Below, piece after piece: positions 43,931 through 53,857 of a DNA stretch of 64,000 nt; position 1 is the first letter of the stretch, and each line of letters begins with the position of its first letter. The stretch spans positions 15,355,205 to 15,419,204 of the forward strand of contig CP034992.1 of assembly GCA_004026145.2 (NCBI GenBank), read 5' to 3'. Both the position numbers and the translations under genes were made by a program. The DNA comes from Takifugu bimaculatus (Eukaryota; Chordata; Actinopteri; Tetraodontiformes; Tetraodontidae). Below the pieces are notes generated by a model that was not told where the DNA came from, did not search any database, and worked only from the letters and a program-made list of their open reading frames with translations.

Positions 43931-45655
43931 TTAATCCGAGACCAAAATATGGCTCCAGTTCATTTGAAAGCCTGACTCTTGGCATCGCCCATCTGAACTG
44001 GAAGGCAGAAAAGCCACTTCTGTTTGTAGTTGTATATCGGCCCCCTGCTGGGCCACATTCAGAGTTCCTGTCTGAGTTCTCTGATTTTTTTATCTGACTT
44101 GGTCCTGAGAACAGACAAAGTCATTATCATTGGAGACTTTAATATCCATGTAGACGTTGTAAATGACAGCTTTAGAAATGGCTTCATCTCATTACTTGAG
44201 TCAGTTGGTTTCCTCCAGCAGATTAACCAACCAACTCATAACTTCAACCACACCCTAGATTTAGTTCTGACTTATGGTGTTGAGGTAGAACATGTGTCAA
44301 TGTTCCCTCAGAACCCACTCCTGTCAGACCATTCTTTGATCACTTTATGATTTATGATTAAGGATTCTTCTATCCTCAGAACAAAGTCTTACTATAGCAG
44401 ATGTCGTTCAGATAATGCTGTAGCTAAGTTTAAGGAAGTGATCCCTGTGCTAATCCCAGGACCGCCGTGTGTTTCCCCAGGGGTAAATCATTATAATCTT
44501 AGCCCTGCTGAGGTTGACTCTATTGCGGAAGGTGCAGCAACCTCACTGAGAATCACGCTTGATTCTGTTGCCCCCCTGAAAAAGAAAATAGTAAATCAGA
44601 GGAGGTGTGCCCCCTGGTATAATTCACATATCAGGACCCTCAAGCAGAAAGTGCGAAGACTGGAAAGGAAGTGGCATTCTTGTAAAATAGACAGCTATCA
44701 TGTAGCCTGGAAAGACTGTCTATTAGTTTATAAAAAGGCCCTCCGTAAGGCTAGAACAGCTTATTTTTCTTCTTTAATTGAGGAAAATAAGAGCAACCCC
44801 AGGTTTCTTTTCAGCACTGCGGCCAAATTAACTAAGAGTCACAGTGTTTTAGATCCGCGTATCCTTTCTTCCCTTAGTGGTGAAGACTTCATGAGCTTCT
44901 TCACTGATAACTGATAGCTATCAGAGAGAAAGCTAAATATGCACATGCAGCCAGAGTTCTGACAGGTACCTACCTCTTTGAAAAAGCTTATTGTTGTTAA
45001 TTCTGTAGTTCCAGCTACTATCATAGATAGAAAAATTATCATACTTAGGGGGTCGTCTAATCGTTAGGTCACATCTTAGCTATGCTGTTATAGGCCAAGG
45101 CTGCCGGGGTCCGGAAACATGATCACCTGACAGGCCTCTGTCACCCAACTGGGTCATGGTTTCCCCTCCTCTCCTTTCCTCCTCCTCATCAAGCAGACTA
45201 GTTATGATGATTCCTGTGTAGTTTTTCTGCTTCTCCCCCCTCCCCTCTCTATTTATTTACAGGTATCGGCGCCTTCGGAGCTGCATGATGACATCCAGCC
45301 CCGCTGACCCATTGTATAGTGTATTTTTGTGTGTGTTTCTGTGCTCTGTGCCTCTCCGCTCCTCTCCTTCTCCTTCTCCTCCCCTCTCCCTCTCTTCTCC
45401 TCTTCCCCCTCCATCTCCTTCTCCTCTCCTTCTCCTCTGCTCTCCTCTCCTCTCTCTTTACCCAGCCGGCCATCAGCAGGAGGGTCCCCCTACATGAGCC
45501 TGGTCCTGCTCAAGGTTTCTTCCTGTTAAAGGGGAGTTTTTCCTTGCCACTGTTGCTTGTCTGGGGTTAGGCCCTGGGTTTCTGGAAAGCGCCTTGAAAC
45601 AATTTTGATTGAATAAGACACTATATAAATAAAGATTGATTTGATTTGATTTAAT
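43931..45655 (+). mobile_element. L2-A LINE, 5'-truncated and without RT core
   Basis: Contains the endonuclease C-terminal half, the endonuclease-RT linker, a direct join at about 44963 from AARVLTGT to YLFEKAY (so the RT and most of the C-terminal domain are deleted), and a full 3' UTR with CT arrays ending in (TTGAT)n at 45655. The Rex3-like element abuts it on the left. Confidence 0.8.
43980..44914 (+). pseudogene. L2-A ORF2 endonuclease half and linker
   Basis: LGIAHLNWKAEKPLLFVVVY and YRPPAG, then (shifted frame) VIIIGDFNIHVDVVNDSF with the GDFN metal/catalytic motif, LDLVLTYGVEVEHVS and LLSDHSLITL with the SDH catalytic motif. The linker ORF 44354-44914 has LRITLDSVAPLKKKIVNQRR, PWYNSHIRTLKQKVRRLERK and YFSSLIEENKSNPRFLFST. 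Two frame breaks (about 44095 and 44350). Confidence 0.8.
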
Positions 45656-45662
45656 TTGATTT

Positions 45663-45766
45663 GCCATGGTTGGCTCTACCAGGGGCATAAAGCCCCAGAC
45701 AACGGAGGTCCTAGGATCATTGGGACACGCAAACCCCTCCACCACGATAACGTGGTAGTCCAGGAG
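45663..45766 (+). mobile_element. Rex3-like 5' UTR fragment
   Basis: GGCTCTACCAGGGGCATAAA and CATTGGGACACGCAAACCCC with TCCACCACGATAA are phrases I associate with the 5' region of fish Rex3/RTE copies. Assignment is from memory and the fragment is short. Confidence 0.4.
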
Positions 45767-45885
45767 GGTTTCTGCCTGGTAGGATGCAAATCCCGGCTTG
45801 AATTCAACCCTCAAGGAATGGATTTGACCTCCTCTGATGGGCAAGTCCAATCCATGAAGGTTTTGCATCCTACCAGGGAGAAACC
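45767..45885. repeat. 119-bp hairpin element with 24-bp inverted ends
   Basis: GGTTTCTGCCTGGTAGGATG at 45767 and the complementary CATCCTACCAGGGAGAAACC ending at 45885 form 24-bp inverted repeats with one mismatch. A further inverted pair (CTTTCACC/GGTGAAAG, AGGTAAAT/ATTTACCT) follows at 45887-45941. The arrangement is MITE-like; no transposase family can be assigned. Confidence 0.7.
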
Positions 45886-46019
45886 GCTTTCACCAAGGTA
45901 AATGGAACCCCAGGTGAAAGTATTTACCTGTAGGACAGAAAGTCTGGCTTGAATCCAGCCCTTGAGAACTGGATTTCCCCACCCCTGATCAACAGGTATT
46001 GCTGCCTTCATAAGCTTTA

Positions 46020-46322
46020 TGCTGAACTACTGAAGTCCGACCCCGCTGACCCACCCAACCCGACTCTACCGGCAGCTTATTTTAATTAATATAATGTATT
46101 TCTATGTTTTACCTATTCTCTCCTCTATCTGTCCTCCCCTTCTCCTCTCTCTATGCTGCCTATCAGCAGCAGGATGCCCCATATGAGCCTGGTCCTGCTC
46201 AACGTTTCTTCCTGTTAAAGGGGAGTTTTTCCTTGCCACTGTTGCTTGTTGTGGGTCAGGCCCTGGTATTCTGTAAAGCACCTAGAAACAACTCTGATTG
46301 TAACAGACGCTATATAAATAGA
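46020..46322 (+). mobile_element. L2-A 3' UTR copy
   Basis: Runs from GAAGTCCGACCCCGCTGACC through a shortened CT region, CTGTTAAAGGGGAG and CTATATAAATAGAGATTGATT. Several substitutions from the other copies suggest it is an older insertion. Confidence 0.75.

Positions 46323-46377
<55 letters not shown>
46323..46377 (+). repeat. (GATT)n microsatellite at the LINE tail
   Basis: About 14 GATT units, expanded from the terminal repeat of the preceding L2-A copy. Confidence 0.9.
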
Positions 46378-46429
46378 CGATCTCCATTGTTGATATGGTC
46401 CAAGCTAAGCATGTGTTTACTTTTTTAGA

Positions 46430-46745
46430 AATATTCCAAGTTTTGCCTTTGTTCTTGTCCAAATGTCCTGGTCACAGCTGCTGTTTAGGTGCTTGTACTT
46501 GGCTCAAATGGTATTCCTGCATCAGTCCTGGTCAACCACTGGGTCAACTAATGTTGCTGAGATTTCATTTGACAAATTGGGTCCTCTCCTTCCCAGAGCA
46601 AGTATTCGAGCATCAGGTCTTCCTCTTCCTCAACCTCTTTCTCTTTGGATTCCTCCTCTTATTGTCACTCTTCCTCGTCTTGTCATGACGTTGTGCTGAC
46701 AGTGGTGCTATCTGCTCCTTGGGCAGAACATTGTCATGGCTGCGT
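46430..46745 (-). pseudogene. Possible DNA-transposase N-terminal remnant
   Basis: The minus strand reads RRGPNLSNEISATLVDPVVD with stops nearby, resembling the helix-turn-helix N-terminus of a fish DNA transposase whose family I cannot name. It is short and degraded. Confidence 0.3.
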
Positions 46746-47460
46746 AACACTTGTTTTTTCCGTTTATACAGTCAAATAAAAACTGTAAATGGCAGTTGAT
46801 ATCATTTATAATCTCAAGGTTCAATAATGAGCTAAAATTGCTGAAACAGTCAGGATGTTTTTTTTTATTTTTCATTATTTTTCTGTCAGCCGTTTGTCTT
46901 CATTCTAAAATTAAATTCAAATACAAACAAAGTGTGTGTGTCTGTGTGTGTATGATTTATTTACTGTGTAATCAGGTTTGGCAGAGAGGTCTCAGCTCAA
47001 GCTTAGCGACAAGGTGTATTTATGGTGTGTGCATTTCTCAAAAGAGTATTTATAGCTCTGTTCCAATCTGCATTCAATCCAGCTGTTGAGACGAGATAGT
47101 AGTTTCAAACACAACCACACACCCACACACACGTACAGACTGGAACACATAAATGTAAAAAAAAAATGCACAGCATGCTACATCAGAATGAAATTTCTTT
47201 AGAGTATAGTGTATATAAATACTGTGTATTTAAACAAACTGTGTGCAGTTTTGGTGCAATTTTGCCTAATCAAAGCTTCTGGCCCACAGGCTCCTTACAA
47301 GTCAAGCTCCATCCTGTCTGGAGAACCTGATAGTATCCCAGTACATTATGAACCACCCGACTCTCAGAGTAAAGGTTTACTGCCGGTGTGCCCATGTGTA
47401 CATTTCAATTTGTCCTCGGATGTGATGCTCACGCGCATCCTGATCGGGATCGGGATTTCA
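46746..47460. other. Unassigned non-coding sequence
   Basis: No gene or recognised repeat apart from a short GT-rich stretch at 46932-46952. Confidence 0.4.
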
Positions 47461-47833
47461 GGTAACGTATTGCGTCATTCCAGTATCCTCAATCGTTCGT
47501 TGGTTGCACTGTGCACGGTGTGTTGTATTCACTTTACTTAAAATTGAACACTTGGGACATTCTAGTCACCTGATAACAACAGTGAGAAATAACCCATTTT
47601 AAACAAATACAGGGCTCCGCCGCCGATTATTAGAATTAGCATGGCCTCACCATCTGTTTCACCCGGTGTCTTCGTATGTTCAGCGTGTGAAATGTTTAGT
47701 TACTCCTCTACCTCCTTTAGTAAAGGGAATAGGTGCAGAAAGTGTAGTTCATTAATGGCTCTGGAGGCGAGAATTAGTGAGCTTGAGACGCGGTTCCGCA
47801 GCTTGGAGTTAGCTGGAGTTGCGTCAGGTAACC
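47461..47833 (+). mobile_element. L2-A 5' UTR and ORF1 start, joined to L2-B
   Basis: Starts with GGTAACGTATTGCGTCATTC. ORF1 begins at 47641 (MASPSVSPGVFVCSACEM) with both CxxC pairs and runs 64 codons to AGVASGNQE at 47833, where the sequence switches within a short AACTA/AGCTA similarity to L2-B reverse transcriptase. The frame stays open across the join. Confidence 0.85.
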
Positions 47834-48609
47834 AGGAGAACTATCGGCCTCTATCCAACTTACCATTTTTAAGTAAAATTTTAGAAAAACTTGTTTTTAA
47901 CCAAGTGAATGATTTTTTAAACTCAAACGACATTTTAGAGAGGCATCAGTCTGGTTTTAGGATGAACCACAGTACAGAGACAGTCCTTTTAAAGATTTTA
48001 AATGACATCAGGTGTAACCTAGATAACAAAAGCTCACGGTGTTGGTTCTTCTGGATCTGACCGCCGCCTTTGATACAGTAGACCACCATATTTTATTGAA
48101 TAGACTGAAGAACCTGGTCGGCCTCTCTGGTACTGTTCTTACCTGGTTCACCTCCTACCTTACTGATCGAAGCTTCTTTGTAAGTATGGATACATGCTCC
48201 TCGAGAATCCATGAGACAAAATGTGGGGTTCCCCAAGGGTCAATCTTAGGTCCAACCCTTTTTAATCTTTACATGCTTCCTCTTGGGGACGTCATCAGGA
48301 GCCACGGCATCAGCTTCCACAGCTATGCTGACGATACGCAGCTGTACATCGCCGTGGCTCCTGATGACACAGGGCCAGTTGATGCCCTTTTTAACTGTAT
48401 TCTAGGTATCCAGTCATGGATGGCAGAAAACTTCCTACAGCTCAACCAGGACAAAACAGAGGTCTTAGTCATTGGTCCTGAAGGTCAGAGAGAGAAACTT
48501 TTACCAAAATTAAAGGATTTCAAACCATCTCAATCTGTAAAAAATCTGGGTGTGATCTTTGACTCTGAGCTTAGCTTTATCCCACACATCAAAAACATAA
48601 CAAAGGTAG
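47834..48609 (+). pseudogene. L2-B reverse transcriptase
   Basis: NYRPLSNLPFLSKILEKLVF, GFRMNHSTETVLLK, then in a shifted frame from 48039 VLLDLTAAFDTVDHH (motif A), CGVPQGSILGPTLFNLYM (motif B), HSYADDTQLYIAV (motif C, intact) and the motif D/E region SWMAENFLQLNQDKTEVLVI. A one-base deletion near 48030 separates fingers from palm. The ORF ends in Penelope sequence. Confidence 0.85.
48599..48609 (+). repeat. Left target-site duplication of the Penelope-like element
   Basis: AACAAAGGTAG, repeated at 51169-51179. The uninterrupted L2-B copy (complement of 7490-7510) has this sequence once. Confidence 0.9.
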
Positions 48610-51168
48610 CCAAGGTAGTTTTCTCTGTCAACTGGACTGGGTTTCTTCTCTTGAAGACGTTTCGCCTTCTATCCAGAAGGCTTCTTCAGTTCTGAAATCG
48701 CTGGGGAGAGAGCGACATCTTGCATCACATTTTGGGAAAGATACCCTTCAGTTGGTGCGAGAGCTTGAGAAAACAGCCAAGAAGTTAGCGGACTTTAAGA
48801 ACCACCTCCGCTACAACCTCAGATGTCGACAGCAGAAGATGACTCCCACCTGTCTACGCATCAGATCAACAGTAAAAGGACACAGAGCCCAGGTAATTCT
48901 TCACATGACGGAAAAACGCTTACTCAATGAAAGGATCAGACAAATCCACTTTACCATAAACACCCTGGAAGCTAAGTTAGACGAAAGAAGGGAGGAACTA
49001 CACCTACTGCTCCCTTCTGAAGTAATGGAAGAAACTCGTTTCCAGGACTCAGTACAACCAACACACCAGGACCAAGGAACGTCAGATCCGAAAATTCACC
49101 ACCCTACTGGCAAAACACAACCCCAGCGGAACCAACCCTTTCTCCAACCATGACACATCCCTGTCTGACTCACAACGGGAGAAATGGGTGAAAAACCTAT
49201 CAGACAGGGAGCTCACACAAACCGAGGAGGAAGTGCTGTCCAAAGGTTTGAATTTTTCAGTCACCCCTGAAGAGGTACCGACTGTCGAACTCATCACAGC
49301 CACTGAGACTGCCATCAGAAACAACAAACTCCCGGAAGCAGAAGCAGAACAGATCAGACTCAAGGTAACAGCCGCTCTCGCTAGTGCAAAACCTCCCACC
49401 TCCAATATCACGAATGAGGAAAGAAGAGCCATTGCATCCTTAGCCAAGGACAAGAACATCACCATCTTACCAGCTGACAAAGGTAGGTGCACGGTCGTAC
49501 TTAATACCACTGACTATGACACCAAGATACTCAGTCTCCTGACAGATACCGCCACATATGAGAAACTCAAGCGGGACCCCACCAGCTCATACAAGAAGAA
49601 GGTGGTAGACTTACTACAGAAGCTGGAAAAGGATAAAGCCATTGACAGACCACAATACTACCGTCTATATCCAGGAGAAACCATCCCTTGCATTTATGGA
49701 TTGCCCAAGATCCACAAACCAGGGACCCCTCTCAGACCCATAGTAAGCAGTATCAATTCTGTAACCTACAACATTTCCAAATACTTGGCCTCCATCTTGT
49801 CTCCCATGGTTGGCAAGACCCCACACCACATCAAAAACTCCCAAGACTTTGCCCAAAAAGTCGTTGGACTCACACTACTTCCAGAAGAGACTATGGTATC
49901 TTATGATGTCACGTCACTCTTCACGTGCATCCCCACCGCCAGCGCCATAGACACCATCCACAAGCACCTTCTATTGGACAAGAACCTTACAGAAAGAACC
50001 ACCTTAACACCGGCCCAAATCTGCACCATGCTGGACCTGTGTTTGAACACCACTTATTTCCAGTACAGAGAAGGCTTCTACAGGCAGAAACATGGGTGTG
50101 CCATGGGCTCACCAGTATCCCCTATAGTTGCCAACCTATACATGGAGAAGGTGGAATCCCAGGCCCTGACATCCTTCACAGGAACTGCGCCAAGCCACTG
50201 GTTCAGGTATGTTGATGACACCTGGGTCAAAATTCAAACACAAGAATTGGAAGCTTTCTCTGATCACCTCAACAAAACAGACGAACATGTAAAATTCACC
50301 CGGGAAGATGTAAAAGGAAACAGTCTGGCCTTTCTGGACTGCGCGGTCAAGATCACTGAGGACAGAAATCTCACCATCGAAGTCTACAGAAAACCTACAC
50401 ATACTGACCAGTACCTCCAGTTTGACTCTCACCATCCACTGGAACACAAGTTGGGAGTGATCAGAACCCTCCAACACCGGGCCAGAGAAATACCCACCAC
50501 ATCCCAAGGCAGAAAGAAGGAACAGGACCACATTAAGACAGCTCTCAAAACATGTGGCTACCCAGACTGGGCCTTCACCAGGACCTCAAGAAAGCGAGAC
50601 CTCAGCAAAGGAGAGGAGGAGAGAAACAAACGTCGCAGCGTTTCCATCCCCTACCTGTCTGGAGTCTCGGAGAAGTTTAGGAGGATCCTCCAGAAACACG
50701 ACATACCGGTTCATTTCAAACCCAGCAACACTCTCAGACAGAGGTTAGTACACCCAAAGGACAAGACACCAAGACCCAAACAAAGTAATGTTGTCTATGC
50801 TGTACAGTGCCAGGAGGAATGCAAGGAACTGTACATTGGGGAAACCAAACAACCTCTCCAGAGAAGAATGGCACAACACAGACGTGCCACCTCTTCGGGT
50901 CAGGACTCAGCAGTCCACTTACACTTAAAGGAGAGTGGGCACTCCTTCGAGGACAGCCAAGTAAGGATACTGGCCAGAGAAGACCGCTGGTTTGAAAGGG
51001 GGGTTAAGGAAGCTATCCATGTTAAATTGGAGAAACCATCCTTGAACAGAGGTGGTGGCCTGAGGCACTTCTTATCACCCACATACAATGCAGTCCTCCA
51101 CTCCTTCCAACAGCAAAACAAACATTCACACCATTCCAGGAGACCCAGTGACTCATCACCATGTGACC
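48610..51168 (+). mobile_element. Penelope-like retroelement, almost intact
   Basis: A 2559-bp element flanked by the 11-bp duplication AACAAAGGTAG. The left end contains the phrase GAAGACGTTTCGCCTTC...GGCTTCTTCAGTTCTG typical of fish Penelope-like elements. One large coding region with RT and GIY-YIG endonuclease fills the rest. No full terminal repeat pair is visible and the right end coincides with the coding region, so the 3' end may be cut short. Confidence 0.9.
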
Positions 51169-51179
51169 AACAAAGGTAG
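48752..51179 (+). pseudogene. Penelope-like RT with GIY-YIG endonuclease, one frameshift
   Basis: The N-terminal part (from 48752; helical, basic, with NERIRQIHFTINTLEAKLDE) is in a different frame from the main 663-codon ORF. A single extra base at about 49022-49025, in GAAGTAATGG, explains the shift; the main frame is open from there on. RT blocks: ITILPADKGRCTVV, YGLPKIHKPGTPLRPIVSSI, MVSYDVTSLFTCIP (motif A), GCAMGSPVSPIVANLYME (motif B), HWFRYVDDTWVKI (motif C) and LAFLDCAVK. The endonuclease at residues 540-630 has VVYAVQCQEECKELYIGET, the GIY-YIG equivalent, then QRRMAQHRR and a conserved HLKESGHSF block. RT primes at DNA nicked by this endonuclease in the Poseidon/Neptune type of fish Penelope elements. 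The only stop codon (51177-51179) is supplied by the duplicated target sequence. Confidence 0.9.
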
Positions 51180-51721
51180 GTTTTTACCACCTGAAGAATA
51201 TAGCCAGAGTCCGCCCGTTTCTCTCTCAGGCCAGCACGGAGGTGCTGATGCACGCTTTTATCTCTTGTCGTCTAGATTATTGTAATGCCCTGCTCTCTGG
51301 TCTTCCCAAAAAGACCATCTCTGACCTACAATTATTACAAAACTCAGCTGCACAGGTGCTGACGAGGACCAGAGGGCGGGAGCACATCACACCGGTTTTA
51401 GAATCACTGCATTGGCTACCTGTGCGTTTCAGAATCGATTTTAAGGTTCTTTTATTAGTTTTTAAATGTCTTAATGGTCTTGGCCCGACTTATTTATCCG
51501 ACCTGCTTTTATTCTATCAACCCTCGCGGACTCTGAGGTCCTCCGGCACTGGCCTTTTAACCATTCCACAAGTAAGCTCTAAAACGCACGGGGAAGCGGC
51601 CTTCAGTTATTATGGTCACCGATTGTGGAACAGCCTGCCGGAGAACCTCAGGGCCGCAGAGACTGTTGAGATTTTAAAAAAGAGGCTCAGGACACACCTT
51701 TTTAATCAGGCCTTTAATTGA
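51169..51721 (+). pseudogene. L2-B ORF2 C-terminal domain
   Basis: From 51242: MLMHAFISCRLDYCNALLSG, LLQNSAAQVLTRTRGREHIT, SLHWLPVRFRIDFKVLLLVF, LWNSLPENLRAAE and RLRTHLFNQAFN, with the natural stop at 51719-51721. It is the continuation of the RT before the Penelope insertion. Confidence 0.85.
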
Positions 51722-52356
51722 TATTTTGATTATTTTTTAATTTCTTTTATGTTCTCATGATTTTTTATGTCTTATCCTTATTTTACTCGATACTTTTACT
51801 GTTTTACTCCCTCAGTTCTTAGTTTCTCAGTTTTTAGCTTTTACACCTTTTATCCCATTTACTGTTTTAGTCCTTCAGTTTTTAGCTCCAGTGTTTCCTC
51901 ATGGTGTTTCCTCACGGGGGCCTGCCAGGCTGGGAGATGTTTCCGGTCTACCGCTGGGGGTGCTGTCCCGTTGTGGACTCTGGCCTGGGTGGTTAGGGGG
52001 CTCTGTGCCTTGGTGTGGAGCCTCGGGTCTGTCCGGGTCAGGGTGGTCTTTGTGGCGGTACCACCTGTGGTCACGGACTGTGACCTCCCTCGGCCTGGTG
52101 GGCCTCCAAAGGTAGCGTCTCCTTCCCCTTAGGTCTCTATGCCCAGCCATGTCTCAGCTTGTCTCAGCTTGTTTGGGTGTGTGCGTGTTTGAGTGTGTGT
52201 ATGCATGTGTGTGTGTGTATCTGTGTATGTGTCTTTTTTCTGGATTCTCTTGTTTCTCTTTGTTGTTTTTCTCCTTTGTGAGGCACTTTGTGCTACCCAG
52301 TGTATGAAAAGTGCCATATAAATAAAGATTGAATTGAATTGAATTGAATTGAATTG

Positions 52357-52876
52357 ATGACACTCAGCTTTATTTATCCATGAAACCAGAGGAGACAGAG
52401 ACGTTAGTGAAGCTCCAGACCTGTCTTAAAGACATAAAGTCTTGGATGTCTTCAAATTTCCTCCTCCTTAACCCAGGAAAAACTGACGTCACGGTGTTTG
52501 GTCCTGAACCTCTCAGGGATAGATTAGATCACATGATCACTCTAGATGGTATCTCATTAACATCTAGTCTCTCTGTGAGGAATCTAGGAGTAACTTTTGA
52601 CCAAAACCTCTCTTTCAACTCACAAATTAAATTAGTCTCTAGAAGTGCCTTTTTTCACCTGAGGAACATCACAAAAATTAGGAAGCTACTGACGCGGCAT
52701 GATGCTGAAAAGTTAATTCATGCTTTTGTTACTTCCAGGCTGGACTATTGTAATTCTTTATTATCAGGGTGTCCAAACAACTCTTTAAGAAGCCTCCAGC
52801 TGATCCAAAATGCTGCAGCCAGAGTTCGGGGATTCTGGAAAGCGCCTTGAAACAATTTTGATTGTATAAGACGCTA

Positions 52877-52907
<31 letters not shown>

Positions 52908-52908
52908 T
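52357..52908 (+). mobile_element. L2-A ORF2 fragment with 3' UTR end
   Basis: Begins inside motif C (DDTQLYLSMKPEETE) directly after the L2-B tail, continues through KSWMSSNFLLLNPGKTDVTV, VRNLGVTFDQNLSFNSQI, HDAEKLIHAFVTSRLDYCNS and LIQNAAARV, then jumps at about 52830 to the 3' UTR end GATTCTGGAAAGCGCC and the (TTGAT)n tail. Here motif C keeps DD, unlike the YAND copies. Confidence 0.8.
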
Positions 52909-53033
52909 TTGTGGGGTCGGCCTCAGTTCCTCCTCTGCCGTACCGCAGGAGAAGACTCCTCTCTCTCACAGAGGGCCTCCTCCTCCACAGCTACAGACAC
53001 CTTTCCACAAGCCTCAACGATTGTAGTTCCAGT
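52909..53033. other. Short unassigned segment
   Basis: No motif recognised. Confidence 0.3.
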
Positions 53034-53748
53034 ACAGTGCTCAGGATCCAGGCGTCAGCGAACGGTACCAGTCCATGGATCGATTGGTACCGGGCCGCAC
53101 AAGAAATAATTAAATATTTTCATTTTATGTATTAGTGGAGTCTGAACGATCTTTTATTTTGAAAAACCTTTTGAGAAATGACAGGATTCTCTCGGTTACA
53201 TCTTACGCATCAAAATTGAACCCACAGGTGAGCAAAATGAGTAAGAAACAGACGTCTTTGAAAAATTTCGTTGCGAAAAAGAAAAGGCCAAATGAAGAGA
53301 TGGGAGAAGAGCCCACTTACAAGAAAAATAAAGCTTTTAACAGACCATATCAGTAGTTCTACTTTAAATATCGATTTATCCCGGTAGGTGATTCCCGCAT
53401 ACCAAGCCTGCTCTGCGTAATTTGCGGCGACTGGCTGGCTAATGAGGCAATGAAGCCTTGTGAAGCGGGATTTTCTGCAGTGACAGCAACTAAAACAAAA
53501 CAATGGAGTAGACTGGGCGTAAGCAACACACTTCAGGTGTCATTGTCTCCCATCACTCCCAGATGGGACCATCTTGTTGCAGAGAAACAAGCTCAGGGTT
53601 CCCATTGATTTGTTGTTATGGTGCATTAAAATTTTCATGAAAATGAAATGTTGTGGACAAACGCATCCAACAGGCCAACCCCCCCTGGCCACAGTAAAAT
53701 TGTCAAGCGCTGACCGGTCCGCGGTGATAAAAAGGTTGGGGGCCACTG
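53034..53748 (+). mobile_element. hAT-Charlie-type transposon, internally deleted
   Basis: Left end CGAACGGTACCAGTCCATGG with GGTACCGGGCCGCACAAG; right end GACCGGTCCGCGGTGATAAA, then AAGGTTGGGGGCCACTG at 53748. These ends resemble the inverted repeats of Charlie-like hAT elements. Inside is a shortened transposase. The 8-bp target duplication could not be confirmed. Confidence 0.65.
53135..53605 (+). pseudogene. hAT-Charlie transposase, central domain deleted
   Basis: N-terminal piece MSKKQTSLKNFVAKKKRPNE with a nuclear-localisation-like basic stretch, then in another frame IPSLLCVICGDWLANEAMKP (first half of a BED finger), followed directly by the C-terminal end GFSAVTATKTKQWSRLGVSN and PRWDHLVAEKQAQG. 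About 500 residues of a normal transposase, including all catalytic residues, are missing. Confidence 0.65.
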
Positions 53749-53857
53749 CTGTGAGGTACCTCTGCAAAAACTGTTGGCTGAAAGTGGCTGTTCTATTGGC
53801 CAGGGGGATGAGGCACTGCCCCCCCACCCCGTCATCTCTGAATGAAAACAGATTTGA

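Larger units (their letters stand above)
47834..52356 (+). mobile_element. L2-B LINE, 5'-truncated, interrupted by a Penelope-like element
   Basis: L2-B sequence 47834-48609 and 51169-52356, i.e. RT, C-terminal domain, 3' UTR and (ATTGA)n tail (52329-52356). The gap is exactly filled by the Penelope-like element. Compared with the minus-strand L2-B copy at 6.15-11 kb, the sequence across the insertion site is continuous, which proves nesting. On the right the tail runs directly into L2-A RT sequence at 52357. Confidence 0.85.

Noticed and set aside
46395..46688. 97-codon plus-strand hydrophobic ORF
   Set aside because: The minus strand shows a better match to a decayed transposase start; the plus ORF is Leu/Phe-rich by base composition only.
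49188..51179. 663-codon ORF as a host gene
   Set aside because: It has RT and GIY-YIG motifs in Penelope order and is flanked by an exact target duplication inside another retroelement.
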